The notes: a model not told the origin generated them from the letters alone. Numbered from the stretch's first letter, positions 11,721 to 24,608 are shown. The stretch is DNA of 64,000 nt from Fragum whitleyi (GCA_948146395.1 OX411543.1:70174948-70238947), one strand, 5' to 3'. Made by a program: numbers and translations.

Positions 11721-12403
11721 AAGGGTGTAAAATTCAATAATTATGGCACCTAGGCTAAGAATGACGAGTATTAGTAAGCTGTGTGTATCAGAATCACATT
11801 GAAATGCCTTTAATCTATTTTCCTCAACATAATATACAAATGTTTTCATATATTTGTCCACCTGTCTTTAATTTTATCAATTTTTAAATGAGACAAATGA
11901 TCAACTGTGTTCCCTTTTTCAGCATATCTATATAAAAGAAATCTAATTTGTCGCAAGCGTATCTTGTGCGGTGTTTTAGTGATCTTTATCTGTTTATGGT
12001 AAATATAACTTTTCACAATCGAAAATACTATCTTTAATTGAAAGCACATTTCCCCCGACTTTCAGGATGATTGTAAAATACGTTACTTTTAAAAACCCAA
12101 CATATAAAACATTATTTGGGGCTAATAATCTGAATTCTTTAGCAACATTTTTGTGTTCTTTCTGTTTTAGGAAAACATAAATTTTACCCAACTGAATATC
12201 ATGTTTACATTTACTAACAGTTATCCTCTGACTACCATAGTAATTGTAAGATACGTTACTCCACATGGGAAATATGATTGGGGCCTATCTCCTGACCTCT
12301 TTGGCAATATTTGTGATATTAATCATTCTGGTCAATTAAGCTGTAGCTAAGAAAGGTTTAATTATTATCGAAATGACCGATCATCAACAATTGATATCAC
12401 GAA
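11721..12403. other. No gene recognised
   Basis: AT-rich. Two similar blocks ('gtaaaatacgttacttt' at 12072 and 'gtaagatacgttactcc' at 12246, each followed by 'ggggc' and 'ctcttt/ttcttt') suggest an old tandem duplication. No exon pattern. Confidence 0.4.
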
Positions 12404-13429
12404 CTAGAAAGCCATGAATGGCTTGAGTCTCTCCACAGGCTTGAAATTCTTGAAATAGCAAATCTAAGGTTTGACTAGATTTTAAGATATTTTGGGTTCC
12501 ACTGATGTTGAAATGATTTTCAAAGTTTCCACTATATAACATATAGAGAAATGACCTCCGCCCATAAAATCCATATTTTTCATCTGATCACAATAATTTT
12601 TGGCAAACTGATAAAGCTTCACTCAAGAATCATTCTTGTGAAATTTGGTTGATATCCATCAATTGCATTCTGAGAAAATGATTTTCAAAGTTTCCACTAT
12701 ATAACATTTAGAGAAATGACCTCCGCCCATAAAATGCATATTTTTCATCAGATCACAATAATTTTTGGTAGACTGATAAAGGGTCACCCAAGGATCATTC
12801 CAGTGAAATTTGATTTATATCCATCTATTACATTCTGAGAAAAATGATTTTCAAAGTTTCCACTATATTACATATAGAGAAATGACCTCCGCCCATAAAA
12901 TGCATATTTTTCATCCGATCACAATAATTTTTGGTAGACTGATAAAGGGTCACCCAAGGATCATTCCAGTGAAATTTGATTTATATCCATCTATTACATT
13001 CTGAGAAAAATGATTTTCAAAGTTTCCACTATATTACATATAGAGAAATGACCTCCGCCCATAAAATGCATATTTTTCATCCGATCACAATAATTTTTGG
13101 TAGACTGATAAAGGGTCACCCAAGGATCATTCATGTAAAATTTAATTGGTATCTATCAATTAGAATCTGAGAAAACTCACTTTTTACCATATTTGGAAAT
13201 TAGCCACGCCCATTAAATCAATGTTTTTCATTGGATCAAAATTTCTTGAACAACTTTGAAAGAGAGTCACCCAAGGATTGTTCCTGTGAAGTTTGGTTGA
13301 AATTCATCCAGTAGTTTCTGAGGAGAAGATTTTTAAAGAAAAAGTTCACGACCGCACGGACGGACGGACGGACGCACGACGGACACAACGCCATGACAAT
13401 AGCCCCGGTGGCTTTCAGCCAGTGGAGCT
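12404..13429 (-). mobile_element. Family B element B2 (minus strand)
   Basis: On the minus strand the 5' end at 13429 reads AGCTCCACTGGCT gaa AGCCAcCGGGGCT, then TATTGTCATGGC and a CGTCCGTCCGTCCGTCC microsatellite. The 3' end at 12404 has AGCCTGTGGAGAGAC, the hairpin AAGCCAT-tc-ATGGCTT and CTAGTT. The core has 166-bp units (about 12672, 12838 and 13004), the cause of two identical 64-codon open frames. Same blueprint as family A. Confidence 0.75.
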
Positions 13430-14090
13430 AAAAAAACTGGTAAAATACGTTATATCCCAAAATAAATGTCTTAAAACTCGTCATTATTTAAGTTTTGTTT
13501 TTTATTTATTTTTGCCTTTTCCATTTTGCGGGCAGCTAAATATCTCATACTGGCTTTGTTCTAAAACACGAAAAATCATGAAAGTCAAAAAAGCATATCA
13601 TTCCTAAGTAATCGACATATACGTTACTGCTGCAGAAAAACGAACTGATTGTATTGGTCTTTGTGAGACTTTGTGATCCTTCCATAGTGTAAAACGGCTT
13701 AAATCTTTGTTCAAGATTAACAATCTCTCCTTCTACTGCAAAATGAATAGGAATCAATTTCTGGAAGAATAGAAGTGTAAAAAATAGCATGTAATGTTAC
13801 ATCATTTTAAAGTATTACATCTACATTACTATATGAATGCAGTTTCGTTGTATTGCTTGTTTTATGTAAATAAAATTGATAAATATAGATACGACCAATA
13901 ACAAAATTGGTCTTTATGATCACATATTGACCCTTCAGACAAAGAAGAACTTTAAAGTAATATGTATGTAGCGATGTAAGCTACCTCCGTACAAATAAAA
14001 ATGGCGTTTTGAGAACAAATCAAATTGTTACATGCTAGGTCATATACACGAATAAGAGTAATAAAATATGCGCTACAGTGTTACTTTTTT
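13430..14090. other. No gene recognised
   Basis: AT-rich spacer between two hairpin-ended elements. No conserved coding frame or array. Confidence 0.45.
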
Positions 14091-15110
14091 AGCTCATCTG
14101 AGCACGAAGTGCTCAAGGAAGCTATTGTGATCAATCAATGTCCGGCGTGCGTCTGTCCATCTGTCCGTCACGGCGAAAACTTTTTCTTTAAACGACATCT
14201 CCTCCTAAACTTACGGGTCAAAATCGACCATACTTGGCAGAAATATTCCTTGGGTGGTCCCTTGTAAAAATTGCTCAAATGGAAAGGATCCGTGCCATAT
14301 CACGGGAAAAGGGGCTTTAATGCAAATTTTCTTGTTTACACTCTAGAGGCCTACAATATGGTCCTATCTTCATGAAACTTGGTCAGAATGATTATTAGGC
14401 CATGAGGATGAAGTCTATTGAAAATGGGAAGGATCCATGCCATATCACGGAAAAAGGGGCCTTAATGAAAATTTTGTCAATAATTTCTTTAAGCGACATC
14501 TCCTCCTAAACTTATGAGTCAAAATCAACCAAACTTGGCAGAAATATTCCTTGGGTGGTCCCTTGTAAAAATTGCTAAAATGGAAAGGATCCAAGCCATA
14601 TCACGGGATCAGGTGCCTTAATGACAAATTTCTTGTTTACACTCTAGAAGCCACAAATATGGTCCAATCTTCATGAAACTTGGTCAGAATGTTTGTTAGG
14701 TCATGAGGATAAAGTCTATTGAAAATGGGAAAGATTCGTGCCATATCACGGGAAAAGGGGCCTTAATGACAAATTTCTTGTTTACACTCTAGAAGCCACA
14801 AATATGGTCCCATCTTCATGAAACTTGGTCAGAATGTTTGTAAGGTCATGAGAATGAACTCTTTTGAAAATTGGAAGTATCCGTGCCATATCACGGGAAA
14901 AGGGGCCTTAATGACACTTTTCCCGTAAGAGCACCAGACGCCACAAATATGGTCCCATCTTCATGAAACTTGATCAAAACGTTTGCCAGGTCACAAGAAT
15001 GAACTCTGTTGAAAATGGGAAGGTTCATGCCATATCATAGGAAAAGGAGTCTTTATGATACTTTACTTGAAATATAAGGTGAGTGATTTAGGGCCCTCAG
15101 GGTCCTCTTG
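14091..15110 (+). mobile_element. Family A element A3 (1.0 kb)
   Basis: The 5' end AGCTCATCTGAGCAC gaa GTGCTC matches the family A hairpin with one arm mutated. It is followed by 'gtctgtccatctgtccgtc'. The 3' end is AGGTGAGTGATTTAGGGCCctcaGGGTCCTCTTG before T. The core carries 'catgaaacttggtcagaatg', 'ccatatcacgggaaaagggg' and 'cttgtttacactctagaa' in about five loose units, different from the A1 and A2 cores. Confidence 0.75.
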
Positions 15111-15852
15111 TTTTAATTATCAACGATACATAATTAAATGAGATACAATTCTGTCAAAACGAATCTTAACAATGCATTTAAAGACTTAACATTTGAAAAA
15201 ATCTTGATCCTGATATTTCAATGTAATTTGCGTTTCACAATAAGTTGTTAAGGCACTCATCTTGATCAGTTGAAACTTCTTTTGTAGAAAAGAGATAACT
15301 CGGAACTTTCATCATTGAATTTAACTCACTTGAAAAAATCATAATTCTAACCAATTTTGTTTTCAAATTATGCCTTTTCATTCAAGTCCATTTGGGTTTC
15401 GGACGTGGTAGAAATTTGTTCGCCGCACTAGTAACACTGTACAATATTAGTGTTACTACACAGACGTTAGTTCGTAGTAATAATAATATATAAGGGGTCC
15501 TAGTTCCATTCATATCCGGAAAGCTTCCGTAAACAAGCTGTACATCGTAGTCACATGAAGCTCTTCATAATCTTGGAAAGGTTAGACGGAGATCATTGTG
15601 CAGCTTAGGTAAAACATACGTTACATGTATAGGTCAATGTTTGAAAGAACTGCATAATTTAACAGATATCCACTTCAACAGAAAGAAAACTTAGTGTAAA
15701 TGGTTCTGTATAAAATAACTTTCCTTTATAAAACTTTGCTTTCATAATTATTATTCATTAGTATAGAGACTGTTTCTTTTTTGTCTGTATATTTACAGAC
15801 GATTTTACATGATGGCTCTGAGAATGTTTTTTGTAGTTCTCAACTCATTATT
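15111..15852. other. No gene recognised
   Basis: AT-rich, with a short inverted repeat near 15431-15460 (AGTAACACTGTACAATATTAGTGTTACT). No coding signal. Confidence 0.45.
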
Positions 15853-18429
15853 ATACGCCCGTCGAAGACGGGACGTATTATGGGATCACCCGTGATGTCC
15901 GGTGTCCGGGCGTCCGGGCGTCCGGCGGCGTCCACTTCTTTGTCCGGAGCATAACTCTGTCACTTGAGGTCCGATGGACTTCAAACTTGGCAATTGTATT
16001 CTTCTCATCATTGCGGAGTGCAGTGCACAAGAACCATAACTCTACCTGGCCTATTTTTTGAGTTATTGCCCTTTGTTGTTTTTCATACTAGAATCTTGTC
16101 CGGAGTATATCTCTAAAAGTATAATAGCTAGGATCATGAAACTTCATGGGTGTATAGATCTCAACAAGGGGGAGTGCAGTGCACAAGAACCATAACTCTA
16201 CCTGGCCTACTTTTTGAGTTATTGCCCTTTGTTATTTTTTAGACTTAAATCTTGTCCGGAGTATATCTCTTAAAGTATAATAGCTAGGATCATGAAACTT
16301 CATGGGTGTATAGATCTCACCAAGGGGGAGTGCAGTGCACAAGAACCATAACTCTACCTGGCCTATTTTTTTTAGTTATTGCCCTTTGTTGTTTTTCAGA
16401 CTTGAATCTTGTCCGGAGTATATCTCTTAAAGTATGATATCTAGGATCATGAAACATCATGGGTGTATAGATCTCACCAAGGGGAAGTGCAGTGCACAAG
16501 AACCATAACTCTACCTGGCCTATTTTTTGAGTAATTGCCCTTTGTTGTTTTTCAGACTTGAAACTTGTCCGGAGTATCTCTTAAAGTATAATAGCTAGGA
16601 TCATGAAACTTCATGGGTGTATAGATCTCACCAAGGGGGAGTGCAGTGCACATGAACCATAACTCAACCTGGTCTATTTTTTGAGTTATTGCCCTTTGTT
16701 GTTTTTCATACTAGAATCTTGAAGGAGAATATCTCTTAAAGTATAATAGCTAGGATCATGAAACTTCATGGGTGTATAGATCTCACCAAGGGGGAGTGCA
16801 GTGCACAAGAACCATAACTCTACCTGGCCTATTTTTTGAGTTATTGCCCTTTGTTGTTTTTCAGACTTGAATCTTGTCAGGAGTATATCTCTTAAAGTAT
16901 AATAGCTAGGATCATGAAACTTCATGGGTGTATAGATCTCACCAAGGAGGAGTGCAGTGCACAAGAACCATAACTCTACCTGGCCTATTTTTTGAGTTAT
17001 TGCCCTTTGTTGTTTTTCAGACTTGAATCTTGTCCAGAATATATCTCTAAAAGTATAATAGCTAGGATCATGAAACTTCATGGGTGTATAGATCTCACCA
17101 AGGAGGAGTGCAGTGCACAAGAACCATAACTCTACCTGGCCTATTTTTTGAGTTATTGCCCTTTGTTGTTTTTCATACTAGAATCTTGTCCAGAGTATAT
17201 CTCTAAAAGTATAATAGCTAGGATCATGAAACTTAATGGGTGTATAGATCTCACCAAGGGGGAGTGCAGTGCACAAGAACCATAACTCTACCTGGCCTAC
17301 TTTTTGAGTTATTGCCCTTTGTTATTTTTTAGACTTAAATCTTGTCCGGAGTTTATCTCTTAAAGTATAATAGCTAGGATCATGAAACTTCATGGGTGTA
17401 TAGATCTCACCAAGGGGGAGTGCAGTGCACAAGAACCATAACTCTACCTGGCCTATTTTTTGAGTTATTGCCCTTTGTTGTTTTTCAGACTTGAATCTTG
17501 TCCGGAGTATATCTCTTAAAGTATGATATCTAGGATCATGAAACATCATGGGTGTATAGATCTCACCAAGGGGAAGTGCAATGCACAAGAACCATAACTC
17601 TACCTGGCCTATTTTTTGAGTTATTGCCCTTTGTTGTTTTTCAGACTTGAAACTTGTCCGGAGTATCTCTTAAAGTATAATAGCTAGGATCATGAAACTT
17701 CATGGGTGTATAGATCTCACCAAGGGGGAGTGCAGTGCACATGAACCATAACTCAACCTGGTCTATTTTTTGAGTTATTGCCCTTTGTTGTTTTTCATAC
17801 TAGAATCTTGTCCGGAGAATATCTCTAAAAGTATAATAGCTAGGATCATGAAACTTCATGGGTGTATAGATCTCACCAAGGGGGAGTGCAGTGCACAAGA
17901 ACCATAACTCTACCTGGCCTATTTTTTGAGTTATTGCCCTTTGTTGTTTTTCAGACTTGAATCTTGTCAGGAGTATATCTCTTAAAGTATAATAGCTAGG
18001 ATCATGAAACTTCATGGGTGTATAGATCTCACCAAGGGGGAGTGCAGTGCACAAGAACCATAACTCTACCTGGCCTATTTTTTGAGTTATTGCCCTTTGT
18101 TGTTTTTCAGACTTGAATCTTGTCCAGAGTATATCTCTAAAAGTATAATAGCAAGGATCATGAAACTTCATGGGTGTATAGATCTCACCAAGGAGGAGTG
18201 CAGTGCACAAGAACCATAACTCAACCTGGCCTACTTTTTGAGTTATTGCCCTCTGTTGTTTTTCAGACTTGAATCTTGTCAGGCGTATATCTCTAATAGT
18301 ATAATATCTAGGATCATGAAACTTCATGGGTGCAAAAAATATTCATTCAAAATAACCTCAGTTCTATTCAAACCCCCAGTTAAAACTAAGCAGTGTGACG
18401 GGCGTATCTTGTGACAATTTGGCACCTTG
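15853..18429 (+). mobile_element. Family C element C1 (2.6 kb)
   Basis: The 5' hairpin is ATACGCCCGTC gaa GACGGG a CGTAT, with GAA loop and bulged A. It is followed by TATGGGATCACCCGTG and a GTCCGGGC microsatellite. The body is about 15 units of about 156 bp (gctaggatcatgaaact; tgcagtgcacaagaacc; ttgagttattgcccttt). The 3' end is GACGGGCGTA, the reverse complement of the 5' TACGCCCGTC, then GTGaCAAtTTGgCAC and CTTG before T. Helentron-like by structure (inference). Confidence 0.8.
15950..18340. repeat. 156-bp tandem array (core of C1) with open antisense frame
   Basis: 156 bp equals 52 codons, so any open frame in the unit stays open over many units. On the minus strand this gives frames of 144-175 codons with the recurring peptide GEIYTPMKFHDPSYYTLRDI. 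Blocks of several units are themselves duplicated (about 16200-16880 resembles 17280-17960). Array, not a gene. Confidence 0.8.
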
Positions 18430-18837
18430 TTATTGCATATTGCTGTAAGTTGCTAGCCTTTACATTTTAGAAATCGTTATACTTTTCGGTATATGGAAAC
18501 CATTTTCAAGTAGATTTAAATTTACGTGAAATTTGATAAAAGATTGACTTCTATCCCCTCGTCAAAAATACTTTTTTTAAATGAGACATAATTGTACCAT
18601 TTTCCTTTTTTTAAATTATGGTATGGCTGAATCTTACTAAGAAAAGATTACGCAAGTGGTATCTGTTATAGAAAGCACCACGATTAAGGAACGTTTTTAT
18701 AGGTACCAAAAGAGTCATATTCTACTTGTTACACAACAAAAATCAGTAATTTACAATGCGAAAGAATATTTATCGAGTCAAAGAATCACAAATAAGATAT
18801 TTAATTCTTCGACTCCCTCGTTTGGCTTGAACATGTA
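18430..18837. other. No gene recognised
   Basis: AT-rich sequence, no array or RNA motif seen. Confidence 0.4.
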
Positions 18838-19012
18838 GTATAGGCGCTCGACTTGTGACCTGACTTGTGCCCGTGGTTCGAGCCCAACATCACGGAGGTT
18901 GTTTGTGGGCAAACAACTTTCCAGCCGGAGCCAGTCAAAACAGCTTTAGAATTGGGCAACAGTGGGCTAAAGACGTGAAAAGACATGGATTGAGTGTTAA
19001 AGAGCGACTTCA
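18838..19012 (+). repeat. Possible tRNA-derived SINE
   Basis: A B-box-like GTGGTTCGAGCCC follows an A-box-like TAGTATAGGCG at roughly tRNA spacing. A non-tRNA tail follows (ccagccggagccagtcaaa). A stable acceptor stem was not found and no second copy was seen. Confidence 0.35.
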
Positions 19013-20130
19013 ATTGGTATGTTAAGGTGAATTAAGTTGAACCATTTTTTAGGCTTTCAAAAATGTAAAAAAACCCCGAATAACTCATTTCTTACCAATA
19101 AATGGTTCACAACAATAAAAATTGTGGCTCGATACACCACATATTTAGATTGTGAAAAATACAAACATTTATAGCATATCTTCTTACTATCAAATTAAAA
19201 TTGTATCGGTAACGTAAATCACATATATTTGAAATCGCAAAAAAGGATCTTATGTTGTTGTCAAATCCAATGCAATACGTTTATTGAAGAGGTTAATATC
19301 TTTCATTGATATTTGAATAAAATGTAACATACTTAATTAATGAGCTAGGAGTCATTTTTGAGATGCCAATGTTGATAACAAGGGTTTCAACAGCGTAAAA
19401 AGAATATTTACATACATTTATCTTATAATGATGTTCGCATGTTACAAAATTTTCTTACGGTATAGACACTTAAAAAAGGGTACAATTGAAAAAAGGAAAT
19501 AAAAGAGGTGTTAAACCTTTAGAACTTCATATATCATATCTTCTTTTAAATCTATTCTTAATTGGTAACGTATTTTACATACATAAGAAAAAAGAAACAT
19601 TAATAAGAATTTTTCTAATTAATAAGAATAATTACCTAATTTCAACAGAGTCTTTAAATCACAACCTATCATGCTTTTTGGCTAGATTGACTAAATAGCT
19701 CTATGTTGTTGTTTTTCCAAACTGATATGTGCTTATACTTAAGGCCGATTTAACTCTTTATAAGGTTATGAAGTGTCACGTTTTTAACATACAAACGTTT
19801 GGTAACTTTGAGAGACAGCAATTTTAATGTGTAAGTGAATCCAAAACATCATCAAAATACAAAATGATATTAGAGTAAGTTAACGTTAGGTTAAACAACC
19901 CTTTCTGACTAGAATAGTAGAACATTAGTCGGTTTTGGAAGGTAAGTCAGCTTTTTAAGTCGAGTAAAGGGTAAAAAAGTGCCCTTGCGTACCGTAACTT
20001 AGCCCCAAATGCTTTTAAAACAAGGCTCAAATGGCCCTTTGTTATAAACTGATGTTGATAAACTTTTTTTCTATTCAAAGACGAATCCTATATCAATAAC
20101 TATCAAACACATAGAATACACTCACATTGT
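19013..20130. other. No gene recognised
   Basis: Very AT-rich. The short open frames have no recognisable similarity. Confidence 0.45.
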
Positions 20131-20320
20131 ATGTACTTGGTGACCTTTGACCCCGATTGTGACCTCCTTTGTCATTTTATTTTTGGGCAACAGGGCAAAA
20201 TCTGTTCAGTGATGGTTACCGAAGCTATTAAGCCTAGTGAGACCTTATGCCGCAAAAGTGCCCACACTTCGAAAATTTTCGGTCTAAACCACCAGTCTAG
20301 AAATTCATCTCAAATTAAAG
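20131..20320 (+). repeat. Interspersed repeat, inverted partner of 11540-11720
   Basis: Contains 'ttgggcaacagggcaaaat' and 'atgccgcaaaagtgcccaca', matching the reverse complement of 11540-11720. A 71-codon frame across it is not supported as a gene. Confidence 0.5.
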
Positions 20321-20885
20321 AAGTCTCAAGAGTTCCTTTAATTTAGACATTATAGGTGGGTTTTCTTAGTAAAAAATGATGGGTTCTATTATTAGGGAGG
20401 GTGCTATTATTAGAGGAAATAGGGTATATAAAATGTGTTCAATATGAAATCTTTTTGATATGAAAATTATTTAACTAGTGAGTTCAACCAGTCTTTTAGT
20501 TATATACTCAAGCGCAATGAAAACACACCACCCAAAACTTGCACAAACTTTCCTAAATGATCAAATTTTCTCTTGATTTCCTTTTTATCGTCTTTCAACC
20601 TATACAGGAGCATGTAGACATTGCAAGTCTTGACTTCAACCATAAGCTGTCGCTGTTTGTTTGATGGCTATTAAAAGGCCCTTTTGGCTTATTCATTTAA
20701 TTGTACTTTTGAAAAAAGGTTTTAATTGCATAATTAAAAGAACTGTTTCTTAGAGAATGAAAATACAGCATTAAATTTCATATTTGTGTTAAGCAAAAAG
20801 CAATAAAGTGATCTCAACTTACGTTTGACAGAAAGGGTTTTCAAACCTATTTTGCAGATATAAGATTAAAGATTTTTAACTTTTT
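20321..20885. other. No gene recognised
   Basis: AT-rich sequence without identifiable features up to the T-run preceding element A4. Confidence 0.45.
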
Positions 20886-22755
20886 AGCTCACCTGAGCAC
20901 AAAGTGCTCAAGGTGAGCTATTGTGATGGGCTGCTGTCCGGCGTCCGTCATCCGTCGTCCGTCGTCCGTCGTCAAACTTTACCTTGTGTGCACTCTAGAG
21001 GCCACATTTTTGGCCCAAATGTCTTGAAACTTGGTCAGAATGTTTGTCTCCATCAACTCTCGGTCAAGTTCGAAATTGGGTCAAGTGGGGTCAAAAATGG
21101 GGTCAAAAGGTCAAATTTTAGAAAAACCTTGTGTGCACTCTAGAGGCCACATTTTTTACCCAAATGTCTTGAAACTTGGTCTAAATGTTTGTCTCCATCC
21201 AATCTCGGCCAAGTTTGAAATTGGGTCAAGTGGGGTCAAAAATGGGGTCAAAAGGTCAAATTTTAGAAAAACCTTGTGTGCACTCTAGAGGCCACATTTT
21301 TTACCCAAATGTCTTGAAACTTGGTCTAAATGTTTGTCTCCATCAAATCTCGGCCAAGTTTGAAATTTGGTCAAGTGGGGTCAAAAATGGGGTCAAGAGG
21401 TCAAATTTTAGAAAAACCTTGTGTGCACACTAGGGGCCTCATTTTTGGCCCGAATGTCTTGAAACTTGGTCGGAATGTTTGACTCCATTAACTCTCGGTC
21501 AAGTTCGAAATTGGGTCATTTGGGGTCAAAAATCTGGTCAAGGGGTCAAATTTTAGAAAAACCTTGTTTGCACTCTAGAGGTCACATTTTCGGCCCAAAT
21601 GTCTTGAAACTTGGTCAGAATGTTGGTCCCTATCAATTCTCCTTCAAGATTGAAATTGAGTCAAGTGGGGTCAAACAGGGTCAAGGGGTCAAAATTTGGA
21701 AAAACCTTGTGTACACTATAGAGGCCACATTATTGGCCTAAATTTCTTGAAACTTTGTCAGAATGTTTGTCTCCATTAATTCTATGTCAAGTTCGAAATT
21801 GGGTCAAGTGGGGTCAAAAATGGGGTCAAGGGGTCAAATTTTAGACAAACCCTCTATGTACTCTAGGGGCCTCATTTTTGGCCAAAATGTCCCGAAACTT
21901 GGTCAGAATATTTGTCTCCATCAAATCTCGGTATAGATCAAAATTGGGTCAAGTGGGGTCAAAATGGGGTCAAGGGGTCAAATTTTAGACAAACCCTCTA
22001 TGTACTCTAGGGGCCACATTTTTGGCCAAAATGTCCCGAAACTTGGTCAGAATGTTGTCTCCATCAAATCTTGGTATAGATCAAAATTGGGTTAAGTGGG
22101 GTCTAAATGGGGTCAAGGGGTCAAATTTACCCAAACCTTGTGTTCACTCTAGGGGCAGCATATTTGACTCAAAGGGTAAGTTCATATCGGACTCGGTTTC
22201 GACCCGAGTTAACCGGGTTTCCAATAGAACGACTTCGGTTTCGACACTAGTGATGTCATTTCAACCTTTCAACCTCGATGCTTCTGATCCAGGGTCAGGC
22301 CGGTGTTACCTGGGTTCCAAAATGGTGCCGAAAATAGTGCACAACAATTCGACTACATAAAACAAATGTTCTCTTTACATTAAACGACAAATACTTTTTT
22401 CTTATTTTATACAGTATTTTGCATGAGTTTATCACATTTCTTAATGGGATAACGATATTTCATGCTTGATTAATTATTGTAGCGGTAAATGTGAAGTTTG
22501 TTTACTACCACCAGTGGATAACTCCGTTCACATGAATGCCCTTTCTGCGCATGCATATTAGAGTCAATTTTAGATTGTTACATCATCTCACGCGACTCCC
22601 GGGCTGCCATTTGAATTTACCCATAGGTATGTCTTCTTGATATCTTTGACTTTTGTTAAGCCAGTAATTAATTTCAAATAAGTAGTGTAGGCACTTTGCT
22701 TCCTTTGTAAACTATATGCATCAGGTGAGCGCTTAAGGGCCAATGGCCCTCTTGT
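20886..22755 (+). mobile_element. Family A element A4 (1.9 kb)
   Basis: The 5' hairpin is AGCTCACCTGAGCAC aaa GTGCTC a AGGTGAGCT, then ATTGTGATGGGCTGCTGTCC and a GTCCGTC microsatellite. It has about eight 145-bp core units (ccttgtgtgcactctaga; gtcttgaaacttggtc; gggtcaagtggggtcaaa). The 3' end is TCAGGTGAGCGCTTAAGGGCCaatGGCCCTCTTG before T. Nearly the same element as A7 (50820-52886), apart from the insertion at 22174-22622. Confidence 0.8.
22174..22622. mobile_element. 449-bp insertion with short terminal inverted repeats inside A4
   Basis: It begins GGGTAAGTTCATAT and ends ATTTGAATTTACCC, imperfect inverted repeats. A7 has continuous sequence at the equivalent place (aactgaaatgttttcttctt), which acts as an empty site. 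No coding capacity; probably a non-autonomous DNA transposon. The target duplication is not clear. Confidence 0.55.
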
Positions 22756-23085
22756 TTCTAATACTTTCGACCGTTTCTGAGCTTACTCTTACATTGTTTG
22801 GTAGAAAATGATCCATTACAAATTTATTTAAATTGGTAATATTCATGTCTGAAGGTTTGGTACATAAAATAAATACACAAGAAAATATTCAGGTGGTAAA
22901 TTTTCATTGCTCGTGAGTATACATGTTCATTTCATTTGAACCCTTGTCATGCTGAATAAATTTGGGCTAATAATCTCATCAAATCAAATGGCAAAAAGCA
23001 CTGAAAGTACCAACTGTAGGTCAATTTTACTTTGAAAAACTTAATCTTTTGACAATTCTGGTTTGAAAATGAGAAACAGGTGGTG
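22756..23085. other. No gene recognised
   Basis: Spacer with no recognisable feature. Confidence 0.4.
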
Positions 23086-23180
23086 TAGACTAACATCAGA
23101 CTGTACATATGTGCAGCCTGATGTTTGTCTATAGCTCATGCCAAAGTAGGAATATTCCGGGTTTAGCATGACAAGGGCTA
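23086..23180 (+). repeat. GATCAGACTGCACAT hairpin repeat, copy 1
   Basis: Core ACATCAGACTGTACATATGT with GCAGCCTGATGT forms a hairpin. A conserved downstream tail follows (gtctatagctcatgcc; ggaatattccgggtt; gcatgacaaggg). Related copies occur near 25342, 29113, 41408, 46490/50032, 57216 and 62780. Confidence 0.7.
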
Positions 23181-23964
23181 AAAATGCATGTGTACAGTTA
23201 CATATGCATGCCGAATTTGTGCAACATAAACTTTAGTGGGCGACCAAAATGTGGAATATACAGCTTTATTCAAGCTGTTTATACAAGTTTGTTTTGGCTC
23301 TGAGATAACAGGTGAAACCAAAATTTGGTTTTGTTTACTCACCGCTCTATGGTCAGGATATCATATGACAGTTTAAGAATATTAGCATTGGTAATAAGTA
23401 AGAGAAACAATGTATGCCAATTGATAATAATTAGTTAATTAGGATATTTTGGTATAATCTTAATTCCTTTTATGATCACATTTGAATACAAACCATCACT
23501 CAGAATGAAAAAAAGTCTGATTATATATTGGCCATGTGGTTATAAGTGAAACAAAACAATACACTATAAAATCAGAAAAAGTTTTGACAGTCAAAAAAAG
23601 CATGCATCCTACCTTTATTGATGTCTGGCAAACAGGTAAGAACACAGAGATAATGATGATAAAGGTAGTCCAACTTTCTCCCTATAGACTGGGAGTAGTC
23701 AAATACATTACTCACTGACAGTGAAAGTGGTATCGTACATAGTTAGAGGTGTGGGATTATCAAGGGTCATCAATAACAGATTATCTGGATCTATAGGATA
23801 ATTTTATGGTATGAAACGGGTGATGTTTTCCAATGCAATTCTAGGGGTCAGTGCAAAATAATTGTAAGTCACTTAAAGTATTGAACTGAACCCTGGACTT
23901 TTTAGACTGGTTCCAATGGAATATGAGCCAATGTGTGATATTTCCTACAATTCGATTGTTTATT

Positions 23965-24032
23965 GCTCAATGTGAAACAGTTGTAACTGCCTGGAAATAT
24001 ATAGCTAGTTACAACTGTTTTGCCCTAAGCCA
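23965..24032. repeat. 68-bp palindrome, partner of 11065-11130
   Basis: GCTCAATGTGAAACAGTTG and CAACTGTTTTGCCCTAAGC arms around TAACTGCC...AGCTAGTTA; the same family as 11065-11130. Confidence 0.6.
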
Positions 24033-24538
24033 CTGATGTGCCTGCATGAGATTCAGAAATCATGTAGCACAGTGCATTTGGGAATACATGTATTTGCTTA
24101 CCATCTGGGTAATTTTCAGAACCTATAGGACACATATTGAAAAGTGATCAGACTTTGCTGTTGCACAGGCTGATCTGAGTCTTTACTTTGCAAATCTTGT
24201 ATGTGATGTTGTTGGAAATGTCATTCCCTGACTCATTTGCTATATATCATGTCCAAATTAATACTTATATTTTTTCCTTGCATTTTGTAAATCATTATGT
24301 GTATGTCATCGCAAGGTTGTGGCACAGTTGCCTATGGCCCCTGCATGGTCACTGTACAGAGGCTGTAAGGTTTACAGTAGATCTAGTTTACTTGAGTTAT
24401 TGCACAGACTGATTTTGTGGGAGGAATAGCACTATTACCTTGTGATTGCTGTTGGATCACTGTAAGGGCACCTGCACAATTTGTGAACACAATGATAAAC
24501 TATAGAAAAAAAAAAAGATGTCAAATAAATCTTACCGA
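24033..24538. other. No gene recognised
   Basis: A 74-codon open frame at 24188-24412 has no recognisable similarity or splice context. No other features. Confidence 0.4.
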
Positions 24539-24608
24539 GGGATCAGTGCAATACTATTGTAAGTGCCTATATGATTATAGGCACTTACCATAGTATTGCA
24601 CTGACCCC
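24539..24608. repeat. 70-bp near-perfect palindrome
   Basis: Arms GATCAGTGCAATACTAT and ATAGTATTGCACTGACCCC enclose GTAAGTGCCTATA / TATAGGCACTTAC. Half-site relatives lie near 23848 (ggggtcagtgcaaaataat) and 33395. MITE-like. Confidence 0.7.

Noticed and set aside
13293..13607. 104-codon + strand frame containing DGRTDARRTQRHDNSPG
   Set aside because: The Asp/Gly/Arg/Thr part is the translated microsatellite and 5' hairpin of family B element B2 read backwards; the same peptide type occurs at other family B starts.
16686..18327. Repeat-protein genes on the minus strand in family C arrays
   Set aside because: The open frames follow from the 156-bp unit length; frames are broken by small indels between blocks and there is no promoter or terminator evidence. 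Kept only as a low-interest observation.
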